DNA from: Desulfobulbus sp.
GTDB lineage: Bacteria; Desulfobacterota; Desulfobulbia; Desulfobulbales; Desulfobulbaceae
Assembly (NCBI GenBank): GCA_017998195.1
Contig: JAGODN010000012.1
Span: forward strand, 1 to 16,199
Length of the DNA stretch: 16,199 bases
Direction: 5' to 3'
Within the stretch, counting starts at the first letter, position 1. Every line of letters starts with the position of its first letter. Below the pieces are notes generated by a model. The model saw only the letters and a list, made by a program, of their open reading frames with translations. It did not search any database and was not told the DNA's origin. This document shows positions 1 to 7,955 of the stretch, piece after piece. The translations under genes and the position numbers were made by a program.

Positions 1-267
1 GTCCAGGTTGGCGAGCAGGCAGGTGCGGGCCACCTCGTGGTGCAGCACCGTGGGCACGACCACGCTCACCGCGTCCACCAGGGGCAGCAGCTCCCGGTAA
101 TCGGCGAACGGCCGGGTGCCACATTCGTCCGCCACCTGCGCCGCCCGCTGCGGGTCGGCATCAGCCACGCCCACCAGTTCCACCCCGGCCATTTTCGCGT
201 ATTTCTGGGCATGAAACCGTCCCAGGTAGCCGACCCCGATAACCCCTGTTTTCACATTTTCTGTCAT
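1..267 (-). CDS. Gfo/Idh/MocA-family NAD(P)-dependent oxidoreductase, N-terminal part (cut by window edge)
   Basis: Only the first 89 codons are present; the gene runs off the left edge of the window. The start is the ATG at 265-267, preceded on the minus strand by a purine-rich AAAGGAAAA stretch that can serve as ribosome binding site. Residues 8-20 read GVIGVGYLGRFHA, the glycine-rich Rossmann nucleotide-binding turn typical of Gfo/Idh/MocA sugar dehydrogenases. It is followed by VELVGVADAD (second beta strand with an acidic end) and later by VDAVSVVVPTVLHHEVA, which matches the family's conserved V-P-T-x-x-H region. It lies 48 bp after livF on the same strand, so it may be the last gene of that transcript. 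Members with this G-V-G-Y-L-G start sit near lipid A genes in some Gram-negatives, including GnnA-type UDP-GlcNAc 3-dehydrogenases. That role is an inference here. The substrate cannot be read from this fragment. Confidence 0.85.
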   Translation of the reverse strand, partial: MTENVKTGVIGVGYLGRFHAQKYAKMAGVELVGVADADPQRAAQVADECGTRPFADYRELLPLVDAVSVVVPTVLHHEVARTCLLANLD

Positions 268-315
268 GCTCGTTTTCCTTTGCCCCCCCGGCCGCGGCCG
301 TCCGGCAGGGCGGCC

Positions 316-1023
316 TCAGATGCCGAGGTAGGCTTTCTGTACGTTTTCGTCGTTGAGGAGCGCTTCGGCCCGGCCCTGCAGGACGATGCGGCCGTTTTCC
401 AGCACATAGCCGCGGTCCGCGGTCTGCAGGGCGAGGTTGGCGTTCTGTTCCACCAGAAAGACAGTGGTGTTGCGCTCCCGGTTAATGGTTTTGATGATCT
501 CGAAAATCTGCCGGGTGATGAGCGGCGCCAGTCCCATGGACGGCTCGTCCAGGAGCAGCAGCCGCGGCCGGGCCATGAGCGCCCGCGAGATGGCGAGCAT
601 CTGCTGTTCGCCGCCGGACAGGTTGCCGCCCGGCTGAAGGCGCCGCTGGTGCAGGATCGGGAACAACTCGTAGAGTTCCTCCCGGTCCCGTTCGATGCCC
701 TGCCGGTCCCGGCGGAGAAAGGCGCCCATGTCCAGGTTCTCGGCCACGGTCAGCTCCGGGAAGATGCGGCGGCCTTCGGGCACCTGGCAGAGGCCCAGGC
801 GCACGATCCGGTCCGGGGCAAGGCCGTGGATGGGCCGGCCCTCGAACAGGATCTCGCCGCGCCGGGGCGGGACGATGCCGCTCATGGCCATGAGCGTGGT
901 CGACTTGCCGGCGCCGTTGGCGCCGATCAGGGTGACGATCTCGCCCTCGTCCACGCGCAGGCTGACCTCGCGCAGGGCCTGGACCGCGCCGTAGAACACG
1001 TTGACCCCGCGCAGTTCAAGCAT
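316..1023 (-). CDS. livF: branched-chain amino acid ABC transporter, ATP-binding protein LivF
   Basis: This is a 235-residue ABC ATPase, the usual length for LivF. Visible motifs are Walker A GANGAGKST at about residues 34-42, the signature LSGGEQQM, and Walker B LLLLDEPSMGLAP followed by the H-loop region FLVEQNANLAL. The MLELRGVNVFYGAVQAL opening and the PEGRRIFPELTVAENL segment are typical of LivF as distinct from LivG. It hydrolyses ATP on the cytoplasmic face, together with LivG, to power branched-chain amino acid import through LivH-LivM. Its ATG overlaps the end of livG by 8 bases (ATGCTTGA), so translation is probably coupled. It is the last recognisable transport gene of the operon. 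The general substrate class is secure; the exact amino acid preference is not visible. Confidence 0.95.
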   Translation of the reverse strand: MLELRGVNVFYGAVQALREVSLRVDEGEIVTLIGANGAGKSTTLMAMSGIVPPRRGEILFEGRPIHGLAPDRIVRLGLCQVPEGRRIFPELTVAENLDMGAFLRRDRQGIERDREELYELFPILHQRRLQPGGNLSGGEQQMLAISRALMARPRLLLLDEPSMGLAPLITRQIFEIIKTINRERNTTVFLVEQNANLALQTADRGYVLENGRIVLQGRAEALLNDENVQKAYLGI

Positions 1024-1825
1024 CCGTGGTCTCCTCGCCCAGGTAGGCGCGGATCACCGCCGGGTCGCGCCGCACCTCGGCCGGCGTGCCCTCGGCGATG
1101 CGCCGGCCGTAGTCCATGACGAAGATGTGGTCGGAGAGCCGCATCACCAGTTTCATGTCATGCTCGATGAGCAGGATCGACAACCCGTCCGCGCGGATGG
1201 CCATGATCAGCTCGATCAGCTCCGCGGTCTCCTGCGGGTTCATGCCCGCGGCCGGCTCGTCCAGGAGCAGCAGGAGCGGTTCCGTGGCTAGGGCCCGGGC
1301 GATCTCCAGCCGCCGCTGGGCGCCGTAGGGCAGGCTGGCGGCCACCTCGTCGGCCTGGTCGGCGAGGCCGGTGCGCTCCAGTAAAGCAAGGCTCGTGCCA
1401 ACGATCTCGCGCTCTTCCCGGCGGGTGCGCGGACCGCGGCAGACCGCGCCGACTATGCCCGTGCGGGTGCGGCAGTGGCGGCCGATCATGACGTTTTCGA
1501 GTACGGTCATGGATTTGAACAGGCGGATGTTCTGGAAGGTGCGGGCCAGTCCCTGTTCGGTGATGCGGCTCGGCTTGAGACCGTTGAGCCGCCGGGGTTC
1601 GCGACCGGGCGGGGTGAGTACCAGGTCGCCGCCGGTGGGGGTGTAGATGCCGGTCAGGCAGTTGAAAAAGGTGGTCTTGCCGGCGCCGTTGGGGCCGATC
1701 AGGGCCACGATCTCACCGTGGCGGACGCGCAGGTCCAGGTGGTCCAGGGCGCGGATACCGCCGAAATCCATAGTCAGGCCGGTGACCTCGAGCAGTGGTG
1801 GCACGGGGTGTGTCAAAGTTGCCAC
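1016..1825 (-). CDS. livG: branched-chain amino acid ABC transporter, ATP-binding protein LivG
   Basis: This is a 269-residue ABC ATPase. The start chosen is GTG at 1823-1825, two bases after the livM stop. It gives an N-terminus (LLEVTGLTMDFGGIRALDH) that covers the first beta strand of the fold, whereas the first internal ATG would remove it. No good Shine-Dalgarno is seen, so coupling to livM translation is likely. Walker A GPNGAGKTT is at about residues 44-52. The long insert after the Q-loop (TFQNIRLFKSMTVLENVMIG) and the LLLLLDEPAAGMNPQE Walker B are characteristic of LivG, and the C-terminus contains IEHDMKLVM and DYGRRIAEGTP. It pairs with LivF as the motor of the importer. The 3' end overlaps livF by 8 bases. 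Confidence 0.93.
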   Translation of the reverse strand: MATLTHPVPPLLEVTGLTMDFGGIRALDHLDLRVRHGEIVALIGPNGAGKTTFFNCLTGIYTPTGGDLVLTPPGREPRRLNGLKPSRITEQGLARTFQNIRLFKSMTVLENVMIGRHCRTRTGIVGAVCRGPRTRREEREIVGTSLALLERTGLADQADEVAASLPYGAQRRLEIARALATEPLLLLLDEPAAGMNPQETAELIELIMAIRADGLSILLIEHDMKLVMRLSDHIFVMDYGRRIAEGTPAEVRRDPAVIRAYLGEETTDA

Positions 1826-1827
1826 AG

Positions 1828-3039
<1,212 letters not shown>

Positions 3040-3057
3040 GGCGGACCTCCCGCTCGT

Positions 3058-3960
3058 TCAGACTTTGTCCACCGACCCCTTGCCGAGCAGGCCGGCGGGC
3101 CGGAAGATGAGGATGAGCACCAGCAGCGAGAAGGCGAACACGTCCTCGTAGTCGCTGGACACGTAGCCGGTGGCAAAGGATTCGGTGAGGCCGAGGACGA
3201 AACTGCCGAGCACCGCCCCGGGGATGGAGCCGATGCCGCCCAGCACCGCGGCGGTGAAGGCCTTGATGCCGGCGATGAAGCCGATGGCAAAGTTGATCTG
3301 GCCGATGTGCGAGGCGATGAGCAGGCCGCCGATGGCCGCCAGGGCCGAACCGACCACAAAGGTCACGGAGATGACCGTATCCACGTTGATGCCGGTGAGC
3401 AGCGCCATGGTCCGGTCCTGGGCCGTGGCCCGCATGGCCTTGCCCATGCGGCTGAAGCGGATGAACAGGGTGAGCAGCACCATGACCGTCGCGCTCACCA
3501 CCAGGATGGCCAGGTCGGTGGTGCCGACCACCGCGGCCCAGGGTTCGAGCAGGGGCAGGTCCGGGATCAGGGCCGGGAAGGGTTGGAACTCCGAGGTCTG
3601 GGCGAGCAGCACGTAGTTCTGCAGGAAAATGGACATGCCGATGGCCGAGATGAGCGGGGACAGCCGCGGCGCCGCACGCAGCGGCCGGTAGGCGAGCCGT
3701 TCGATGGTGCAGCCGTAGGCGGCGGCCCAGACCGCCGCCGCCAGGGCGGCCAGGGCCAGCACGGCCAAGAGCGGCACGCCCCAGAGGCTGAGCACCGTGG
3801 CCGCGATGAGCGCGGTGAAGGCGCCGATCATGTAGACCTCGCCGTGGGCGAAGTTGATCAGGCCGATGATGCCGTAGACCATGGTGTAGCCGAGCGCGAT
3901 CAGGGCGTAGATGGCGCCGCGGGTCAGGCCGCTGAACAGCAGTTCAATGAAGTAATCCAT
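3058..3960 (-). CDS. livH: branched-chain amino acid ABC transporter, permease LivH
   Basis: This is a 300-residue membrane permease of normal LivH length. The opening MDYFIELLFSGLTRGAIYALIALGYTMVYGIIGLINFAHGEVYMIGAF is near-diagnostic for LivH (the L-I-N-F-A-H-G-E motif). Further family features are YRPLRAAPRLSPLISAIGMSIFLQN, the coupling-helix segment MGKAMRATAQDRTMALLTGIN, and the C-terminal GIKAFTAAVLGGIGSIPGAVLGSFVLG. The predicted topology is about eight transmembrane segments in the inner membrane. It heterodimerises with LivM. It starts 39 bp after the binding-protein stop codon, with only a weak ribosome binding site visible upstream, and ends 18 bp before livM. Confidence 0.96.
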   Translation of the reverse strand: MDYFIELLFSGLTRGAIYALIALGYTMVYGIIGLINFAHGEVYMIGAFTALIAATVLSLWGVPLLAVLALAALAAAVWAAAYGCTIERLAYRPLRAAPRLSPLISAIGMSIFLQNYVLLAQTSEFQPFPALIPDLPLLEPWAAVVGTTDLAILVVSATVMVLLTLFIRFSRMGKAMRATAQDRTMALLTGINVDTVISVTFVVGSALAAIGGLLIASHIGQINFAIGFIAGIKAFTAAVLGGIGSIPGAVLGSFVLGLTESFATGYVSSDYEDVFAFSLLVLILIFRPAGLLGKGSVDKV

Positions 3961-3999
3961 CCGGTCCGGATCAGAACATCATGAAAAAAGGTGTGAAGA

Positions 4000-5127
4000 T
4001 TACTGCACCTGCACGTAGCGGCCGTCCCGCACCTGGTAGATGGAGAAGCCGATACCCACGGGTTCGCCCTTGGCGTCGAAACTGATGGGGCCAAACGGCG
4101 TGGCCACCTTCTCGGTGCGCAGCGCCTGGGCAATGGCCTTGGGCTCGGTGGAGCCGGCCTTGGCGATGGCGTTGGTCAGGGCCAGGGTGGCGGCCACGGC
4201 GTTGTCGAAAAACGCCCCCGGATCCGTGCCCTCGGCCTGGCGGAACTTCTCCCGGTACTCGATGGTGAGCGGGTTCTGGCTGACGTCGGCCGGGCCGGTG
4301 GCGTAGACCCCTTCGGCGTCCTTGCCGGCCACCTGGATGAAGGTGTCGACCTTGACGCCGTCGTCCGAAACGAATTGGGTGGTCATACGCTTCTGCCGCA
4401 TCTGGCCGACGATCTTCGAGGCCTCCGGGTGATAGCCGCCGAACAGAACCGTGTCCGCACCGGACCGTTTCACCTTCTGGACCGCGGCCGAGTAGTCCAC
4501 CGCCCCGGGGGTGACGCCCTCGAACAGGACCACCTCGGCCTGGCCCGAGGCGGTGATGAAGTCCCGGGCGTATTCGGCCAAGCCCTTGCCGTAGTCGCCC
4601 TTGTCGTGGAGCACGGCGATCTTCTTGGCCTTGAGGGTGGTGAGGGCGAAATCCACCTGGGTGCGGGCCTGGGCGTCGTCCGCGGCGATGGTGCGGAAGA
4701 AGTTGGGGTATTCGCCGCCCTGGGTGAGCGAAGGGGTGGTGGCCGAGGGCGACACCACCGGGATATTGGCGGCGCGGTAAATGGGCAGGGCAGCCCTGGT
4801 CGGGCCGGAGCAGATGTGACCGATCACTGCGTGCGCGCCGGCCGAGACCAGCTTGGTGGCCGTGTTGGTGGCGATCTCCGGCTTGCACACGTCGTCTTCG
4901 ATGAGCAGTTCCACCGGCCGGCCGTTGATGCCGCCGCGCTCGTTTATGTCTTTGACAATCAACTGGGCAGCCTTTAATGTCGGCAGGCCGTAGGAGGCGA
5001 GGTCGCCGCTGTGGGCCCCGGCAACGCCGATTTTCACCGGCTTGGCCGTGTCAACGGCGGGGGAGGGGGCGGCGCAGGCAACGGTCAGGGCCAGGGCAGC
5101 GAGCAGGGCGAGGGTGCGGCTCTTCAT
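4000..5127 (-). CDS. livK: branched-chain amino acid ABC transporter, periplasmic substrate-binding protein (LivK/LivJ type)
   Basis: This is a 375-residue exported type I periplasmic binding protein. The ATG at 5125-5127 has GGAGA at 5136-5140 with an 8-base spacer. Residues 1-18 form a signal peptide (MKSRTLALLAALALTVAC). The Cys18 context L-T-V-A-C fits a permissive lipobox, so it may be a lipoprotein, but cleavage by signal peptidase I is also possible. The mature part begins VKIGVAGAHSGDLASYG, the classic Leu/Ile/Val-binding fold. Cys81 (DDVCKPEIA) and Cys106 (GHICSGPT) are 25 residues apart, the same spacing as the disulfide of E. coli LivJ/LivK. This strengthens the branched-chain amino acid assignment over amide, urea or aromatic-acid relatives. 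ALPIYRAANIPVVSPSATTP follows, where the ligand-contact region of the family lies. It is the first gene of the liv operon. Confidence 0.93.
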   Translation of the reverse strand: MKSRTLALLAALALTVACAAPSPAVDTAKPVKIGVAGAHSGDLASYGLPTLKAAQLIVKDINERGGINGRPVELLIEDDVCKPEIATNTATKLVSAGAHAVIGHICSGPTRAALPIYRAANIPVVSPSATTPSLTQGGEYPNFFRTIAADDAQARTQVDFALTTLKAKKIAVLHDKGDYGKGLAEYARDFITASGQAEVVLFEGVTPGAVDYSAAVQKVKRSGADTVLFGGYHPEASKIVGQMRQKRMTTQFVSDDGVKVDTFIQVAGKDAEGVYATGPADVSQNPLTIEYREKFRQAEGTDPGAFFDNAVAATLALTNAIAKAGSTEPKAIAQALRTEKVATPFGPISFDAKGEPVGIGFSIYQVRDGRYVQVQ

Positions 5128-5406
5128 GCGGACAGTCTCCAGGTGGGGGTTGGGGCAGGCGTCGCGGTCAGCCGTTGGTGTGGTCTGTTCATACCCTATC
5201 AGGATAATTTTGCACTACATATGACGGTTCGGGGCCGCCCTGGACAGGGGGGCGGCAGCTCTTTGCGGGTGGATACCCTGTGGTCGTGGACCTGCCGGTT
5301 TTCGGCCTGGCCGAGGCCGGCGATCCGGCCGGCGGCTGACAGGGGGCGAAAGCTCGCTCCGGTACGGCGATGTGCAGCGCATCCTAATGTTTGTAGAGAA
5401 TAATTC
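5128..5406. other. divergent intergenic region between livK and lpxK
   Basis: This 279-bp spacer must hold the promoters of both the liv operon (leftward) and lpxK (rightward). The segment around 5191-5220 is AT-richer and is the likeliest place for the liv promoter, but I find no hexamer pair close to the sigma70 consensus. Two GC-rich perfect inverted repeats are present. The first is GCCGCCC at 5234-5240 with GGGCGGC at 5250-5256. The second is GGCCGG at 5315-5320 with CCGGCC at 5325-5330 around a CGAT loop. Neither is followed by a T run in either direction, so they are not ordinary terminators. They may be leader hairpins or chance. No open frame here looks coding. Confidence 0.5.
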
Positions 5407-6483
5407 ATGAACACGGAAGCATTTTACTATGCCCTGGGCCGGCCCATTGCCCCGCTCTACGGGGCGATCATGCGGCTGCGCGAGGCCTGCTACCGCCGGG
5501 GGGTGTTCACCTCGCACCGGCTGCCGGTGCCGGTGATCAGCGTGGGCAACCTCACCGTCGGCGGCACCGGCAAGACGCCCATGGTGCAGCACCTGGCACG
5601 GTTGCTCAAGGACAACGGGTTCCGGCCGGCAGTGGTCAGCCGCGGCTACGGCGGCCGGGCCCAGGGGCGGGTGAACCTGGTGTCCGACGGCAGCCGGCTG
5701 CTGCTCGACGCGGACCTGGCCGGCGACGAACCGCGCTTCCTGGCCGAAACCCTGCCCGGCGTACCGGTGCTCACCGGCATTGTCCGTCGCCTGCCGGCGC
5801 AAGAGGCGGTGGCCATGGGCGCGGACGTGCTCCTGCTCGACGACGGTTTCCAGCACATGCAGCTCGCCCGGGACATCAACCTGGCGCTGTTCAGCGCCGA
5901 CCGGCTGGCCGGCAACTCCCGCGTCTTCCCGGGCGGTGAACTGCGCGAGCCGGTGGCCGCCCTGCGCCGCGCCAGCGGGTTCGTGCTCACCGGCGTGGAC
6001 GACCACAACCGGGAGCGGGCCACGCGGTTTGCCGACCTGCTCAGAACCCGTTTTCCGGAGATCCCCACCGCCCTGGCCGGCTACGCCACCGACGCGGTGG
6101 TGCGCCTGTCCGCTGCCGGTCTGCTGGAGCCGGCCCCGGAGAACGCGCTTGGCGGACGGCGCCTGTTCGGGTTCTGCGGCATCGCCCGGCCGGAATCGTT
6201 CCAGCGCACCGTGCAGGCGGCAGGACTCGAGATGGGCGGCTTCCTGCCGCTCGCCGACCACCAGCGCTATGTGCCCGCGGTGCTCGAACGGATCGGCAAC
6301 CGGGCCGGGCAGGCCGGGGCCGAGGCCCTGGTGACCACGGAAAAGGACCTGGTGAAGCTGGCCGGCCGCGCCGCCGACCTGGCGCTGCCCGTGTATGCCC
6401 TGCGCCGCCGGGTGGTCCTGGACCCGGCCTTTGCCGCCAGCCTCCTGGCCTCGGTCCGGGAGCGGGCCGGTCTGCCCGGCTGA
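5407..6483 (+). CDS. lpxK: tetraacyldisaccharide 4'-kinase LpxK
   Basis: This 358-residue inner-membrane-associated kinase transfers the gamma-phosphate of ATP to the 4' position of tetraacyldisaccharide-1-phosphate, making lipid IVA late in lipid A synthesis. The N-terminal region (residues 1-35) carries the amphipathic, membrane-contacting helix of the family (YYALGRPIAPLYGAIMRLRE). The P-loop GNLTVGGTGKT is at residues 47-57. The LpxK-specific sequence VSRGYGGR follows shortly after it. The catalytic-site motif DDGFQH is at residues 145-150, followed by LARDINLALF. Other family features are FPGGELREP and, near the end, ADHQRY and LVTTEKDLVKL. Length and motifs indicate an intact enzyme. 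The ATG at 5407 has only a weak purine tract (TAGAGAA) upstream. The next gene on the strand, lpxC, is in the same pathway but 271 bp away, probably with its own promoter. Confidence 0.96.
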   Translation: MNTEAFYYALGRPIAPLYGAIMRLREACYRRGVFTSHRLPVPVISVGNLTVGGTGKTPMVQHLARLLKDNGFRPAVVSRGYGGRAQGRVNLVSDGSRLLLDADLAGDEPRFLAETLPGVPVLTGIVRRLPAQEAVAMGADVLLLDDGFQHMQLARDINLALFSADRLAGNSRVFPGGELREPVAALRRASGFVLTGVDDHNRERATRFADLLRTRFPEIPTALAGYATDAVVRLSAAGLLEPAPENALGGRRLFGFCGIARPESFQRTVQAAGLEMGGFLPLADHQRYVPAVLERIGNRAGQAGAEALVTTEKDLVKLAGRAADLALPVYALRRRVVLDPAFAASLLASVRERAGLPG

Positions 6484-6504
6484 GGCAAAAGGGCCACGGT
6501 GGTG

Positions 6505-6520
6505 TGTTGAAAAATCAACA
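6505..6520. promoter_or_regulatory. perfect dyad TGTTGA-N4-TCAACA, possible activator binding site or weak lpxK terminator
   Basis: TGTTGA and TCAACA are perfect inverted repeats around AAAA, giving a 16-bp dyad. Its size and symmetry suit a Fis-type helix-turn-helix dimer, such as the DNA-binding domain of NtrC-family activators. It sits about 170 bp upstream of the sigma54-like element, a distance usual for enhancer sites. Alternatively the RNA could fold into a 6-bp hairpin followed by TTTT and act as a weak terminator 22 bp after the lpxK stop. The stem is AT-rich and short, which argues against an efficient terminator. Confidence 0.35.
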
Positions 6521-6597
6521 TTTTCCACCGGTTTTCCCTTCTGTGTTTTTTTTGCCACAGTCCCTGGTTGCGTGGTACCCCTGCACGGGCGTCCAGG

Positions 6598-6628
6598 TTG
6601 TCGGTTTAAAAATTTGAATTTGTATAAT
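6598..6628 (+). promoter_or_regulatory. lpxC: candidate sigma70-type promoter for lpxC
   Basis: A perfect -10 hexamer TATAAT lies at 6623-6628 inside the AT-rich part of the spacer. The best -35 candidate is TTGTCG at 6598-6603, but the spacing is 19 bp, longer than the preferred 17. The A/T tracts around the -10 would help melting. Transcription would start near 6635, leaving a leader of about 120 nt that includes the 6645-6669 inverted repeat. This is a prediction from hexamer resemblance only. Confidence 0.4.
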
Positions 6629-6672
6629 TTTTTGTAAGCAGTGGGACCGCTCGGCAAAGGTCCGCGGTCAGG

Positions 6673-6688
6673 TGGTGTGCTTTTTGCA
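6673..6688 (+). promoter_or_regulatory. lpxC: candidate sigma54-type promoter element for lpxC
   Basis: The sequence TGGTGTGCTTTTTGCA has the GG and GC dinucleotides separated by exactly 10 bases, as required for -24/-12 promoters, and a complete TTGCA -12 box. The -24 box is TGGTGTG against the consensus TGGCACG, so the two Gs are kept but three less-conserved positions differ. A start near 6699 would give a leader of about 56 nt. GG-N10-GC alone is frequent by chance in GC-rich DNA. The TTGCA box, the position and the nearby sigma54 activator gene make this one worth listing. Confidence 0.35.
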
Positions 6689-6754
6689 TCAGAAAGGGCA
6701 ACTTGAGAAAAAACGGTCGCTCACGACCTCACCCTTGCAGACGGACAGACTTCC

Positions 6755-7753
6755 ATGACCCCCTCCATCGAGCCGCATCAACACACACTGAAACGGGCCG
6801 TCAGCTGCTGCGGCGTCGGCCTGCACACCGGCCGCACCGTGAACCTGACCATCAGGCCGGCAGCGGCCCACAGCGGCATCCGCTTCGTCCGCTCCGACCT
6901 GCCCGGACAGCCGGTGATCCCGGCCCGGGTCGAGCAGGTGGTGGATACCACCCTGGCCACCACCATCGGCAAGGGCGCGGCGCGCATCGCCACCACCGAG
7001 CACCTGCTCGCCGCCCTGCACGGGTCGGGCATCGACAACGCCGAGATCGACCTCGACTCCCACGAGGTGCCGATCATGGACGGCAGCGCCGGCCCGTTCA
7101 TCCACCTGCTCAAATCAGCCGGTGTACTGCGGCAGCGGGCCCTGCGCCGCATCCTGCGCATCACCCGGCCGATCAGCTTCGCCGACGGCGACAAGTCCAT
7201 CCGCATCGAGCCCCACAACGGTTTCAGGGTTACCGGCCGCATCCATTTCGACGACGCCCTGATCCGGGAACAGCGCTATTCGGTGGAGGTCACGGCCGAG
7301 CGCTTTGCCCGTGAGATCGCCGCGGCCCGAACCTTCGGCTTTGTCGAGCAGGTCGAGTATCTCTGGCAGAACGGCCTCGCCCTGGGCGGCAACCTGGGCA
7401 ACGTCATCGCCATCCACTGGGACCGCCGCTCCATCCTCAACGAGGACGGGCTGCGCTTCGACGACGAGTTCATCCGTCACAAGGTGCTCGACGTGATCGG
7501 CGACATCGCCCTCCTGGGCGCGCCGCTCCTGGGCCACGTGATCGCCGACCGTTCCGGCCACAGCCTGCATCTGGGCCTGATGCAGACCCTGCTTGACAAC
7601 CCGGACTGCTGGGAATTCGTCCGCCTGCAGAAAAATGGCGACACCCTGTTCCAGGAAGTGGTCAACACCACCCGTTCCGCCTCCAGCCGGCTCGCGCCGC
7701 TGTTCGTCCCGGCCGGCAAGGCTGTGACCGGTCGGCCGGCCTGCGCGGTCTGA
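6755..7753 (+). CDS. lpxC: UDP-3-O-acyl-N-acetylglucosamine deacetylase LpxC
   Basis: This 332-residue zinc amidase removes the acetyl group from UDP-3-O-acyl-GlcNAc in the cytoplasm, the committed step of lipid A synthesis. The start ATG at 6755 gives the family N-terminus with SCCGVGLHTGRTVNLTI. All catalytic residues are present at a uniform offset of +4 from E. coli LpxC: Glu82 and His83 in TTEHLLAAL, His242 and Lys243 in RHKVLD, Asp246, and the general acid His269 in SGHSLHL. Zinc would be held by His83, His242 and Asp246. The segments VPIMDGSAGPF and ARTFGFVEQVEYL are also conserved. The C-terminal extension of about 20 residues (RLAPLFVPAGKAV and following) is of unknown role; in enterobacteria the tail governs FtsH degradation, but no similarity to that degron is evident. 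A strong terminator follows. Confidence 0.97.
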   Translation: MTPSIEPHQHTLKRAVSCCGVGLHTGRTVNLTIRPAAAHSGIRFVRSDLPGQPVIPARVEQVVDTTLATTIGKGAARIATTEHLLAALHGSGIDNAEIDLDSHEVPIMDGSAGPFIHLLKSAGVLRQRALRRILRITRPISFADGDKSIRIEPHNGFRVTGRIHFDDALIREQRYSVEVTAERFAREIAAARTFGFVEQVEYLWQNGLALGGNLGNVIAIHWDRRSILNEDGLRFDDEFIRHKVLDVIGDIALLGAPLLGHVIADRSGHSLHLGLMQTLLDNPDCWEFVRLQKNGDTLFQEVVNTTRSASSRLAPLFVPAGKAVTGRPACAV

Positions 7754-7785
7754 GGCTCGCGTTCGGGCCGCTGTCCACCCATCCT

Positions 7786-7805
7786 GCCTCCGCCGCTGCG
7801 GAGGC
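7786..7805 (+). other. GC-rich hairpin just upstream of the lpxC terminator
   Basis: GCCTCCGC (7786-7793) and GCGGAGGC (7798-7805) form a perfect 8-bp stem around a CGCT loop. No T run follows directly. It lies 33 bp after the lpxC stop and 9 bp before the intrinsic terminator, so it may protect the mRNA 3' end from exonucleases or assist termination. Confidence 0.55.
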
Positions 7806-7812
7806 GGCCTTC

Positions 7813-7843
7813 AACCGCCGGAGTCATCCGGCGGTTTTTTTTT
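7813..7843 (+). terminator. strong Rho-independent terminator after lpxC
   Basis: CCGCCGG (7815-7821) pairs perfectly with CCGGCGG (7828-7834) around a 6-base loop, and the pairing can extend by two A-T pairs. Nine consecutive T residues (7835-7843) follow at once. This is a textbook intrinsic terminator on the plus strand that separates lpxC from proC. Confidence 0.92.
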
Positions 7844-7874
7844 GCCCGGCCGGGCTGTACCGGTCAACCCGTGA

Positions 7875-7903
7875 TTGTCGGCCGCATCCATCCGCCGTAT
7901 ACT
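7875..7903 (+). promoter_or_regulatory. sigma70-type promoter of proC-nadK
   Basis: TTGTCG (7875-7880) and TATACT (7898-7903) are separated by exactly 17 bp. Each hexamer departs from the consensus at few positions. The pair lies between the lpxC terminator and proC, with a predicted start near 7910 and a leader of about 46 nt. This placement also argues that proC starts at 7956 and not at the in-frame TTG at 7875. Confidence 0.7.
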
Positions 7904-7955
7904 GGCCGCGGCCTCTGGGCCATGGTTGGCAACTCTCAACAAAAACGTGAGGACT

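Larger units (their letters stand above)
6484..6754. other. AT-rich regulatory spacer between lpxK and lpxC
   Basis: These 271 bp are clearly richer in A and T than the genes on either side, especially 6604-6636 with several A and T tracts. They contain no credible gene. Candidate sites within are a dyad at 6505-6520, a T run at 6544-6553, a sigma70-like -10 hexamer at 6623-6628, an inverted repeat GACCGC (6645-6650) with GCGGTC (6664-6669), and a sigma54-like element at 6673-6688. All are upstream of lpxC, whose product controls flux into lipid A. The spacer is unusually long for this compact window. Confidence 0.6.

Noticed and set aside
5282..5295. GG-N10-GC spacing resembling a sigma54 promoter before lpxK
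   Set aside because: The -12 box is CTGCC, not TTGCA, in a GC-rich context where this spacing arises easily by chance.
5594..5606. TGGCAC close to TTGCT inside lpxK
   Set aside because: Only two bases separate the boxes, far from the required spacing, and the site is inside a coding region.
5215..6657. A 480-codon minus-strand open frame opposite lpxK
   Set aside because: There is no family resemblance, it covers the lpxK gene and its flanking spacers, and it has no ribosome binding site.
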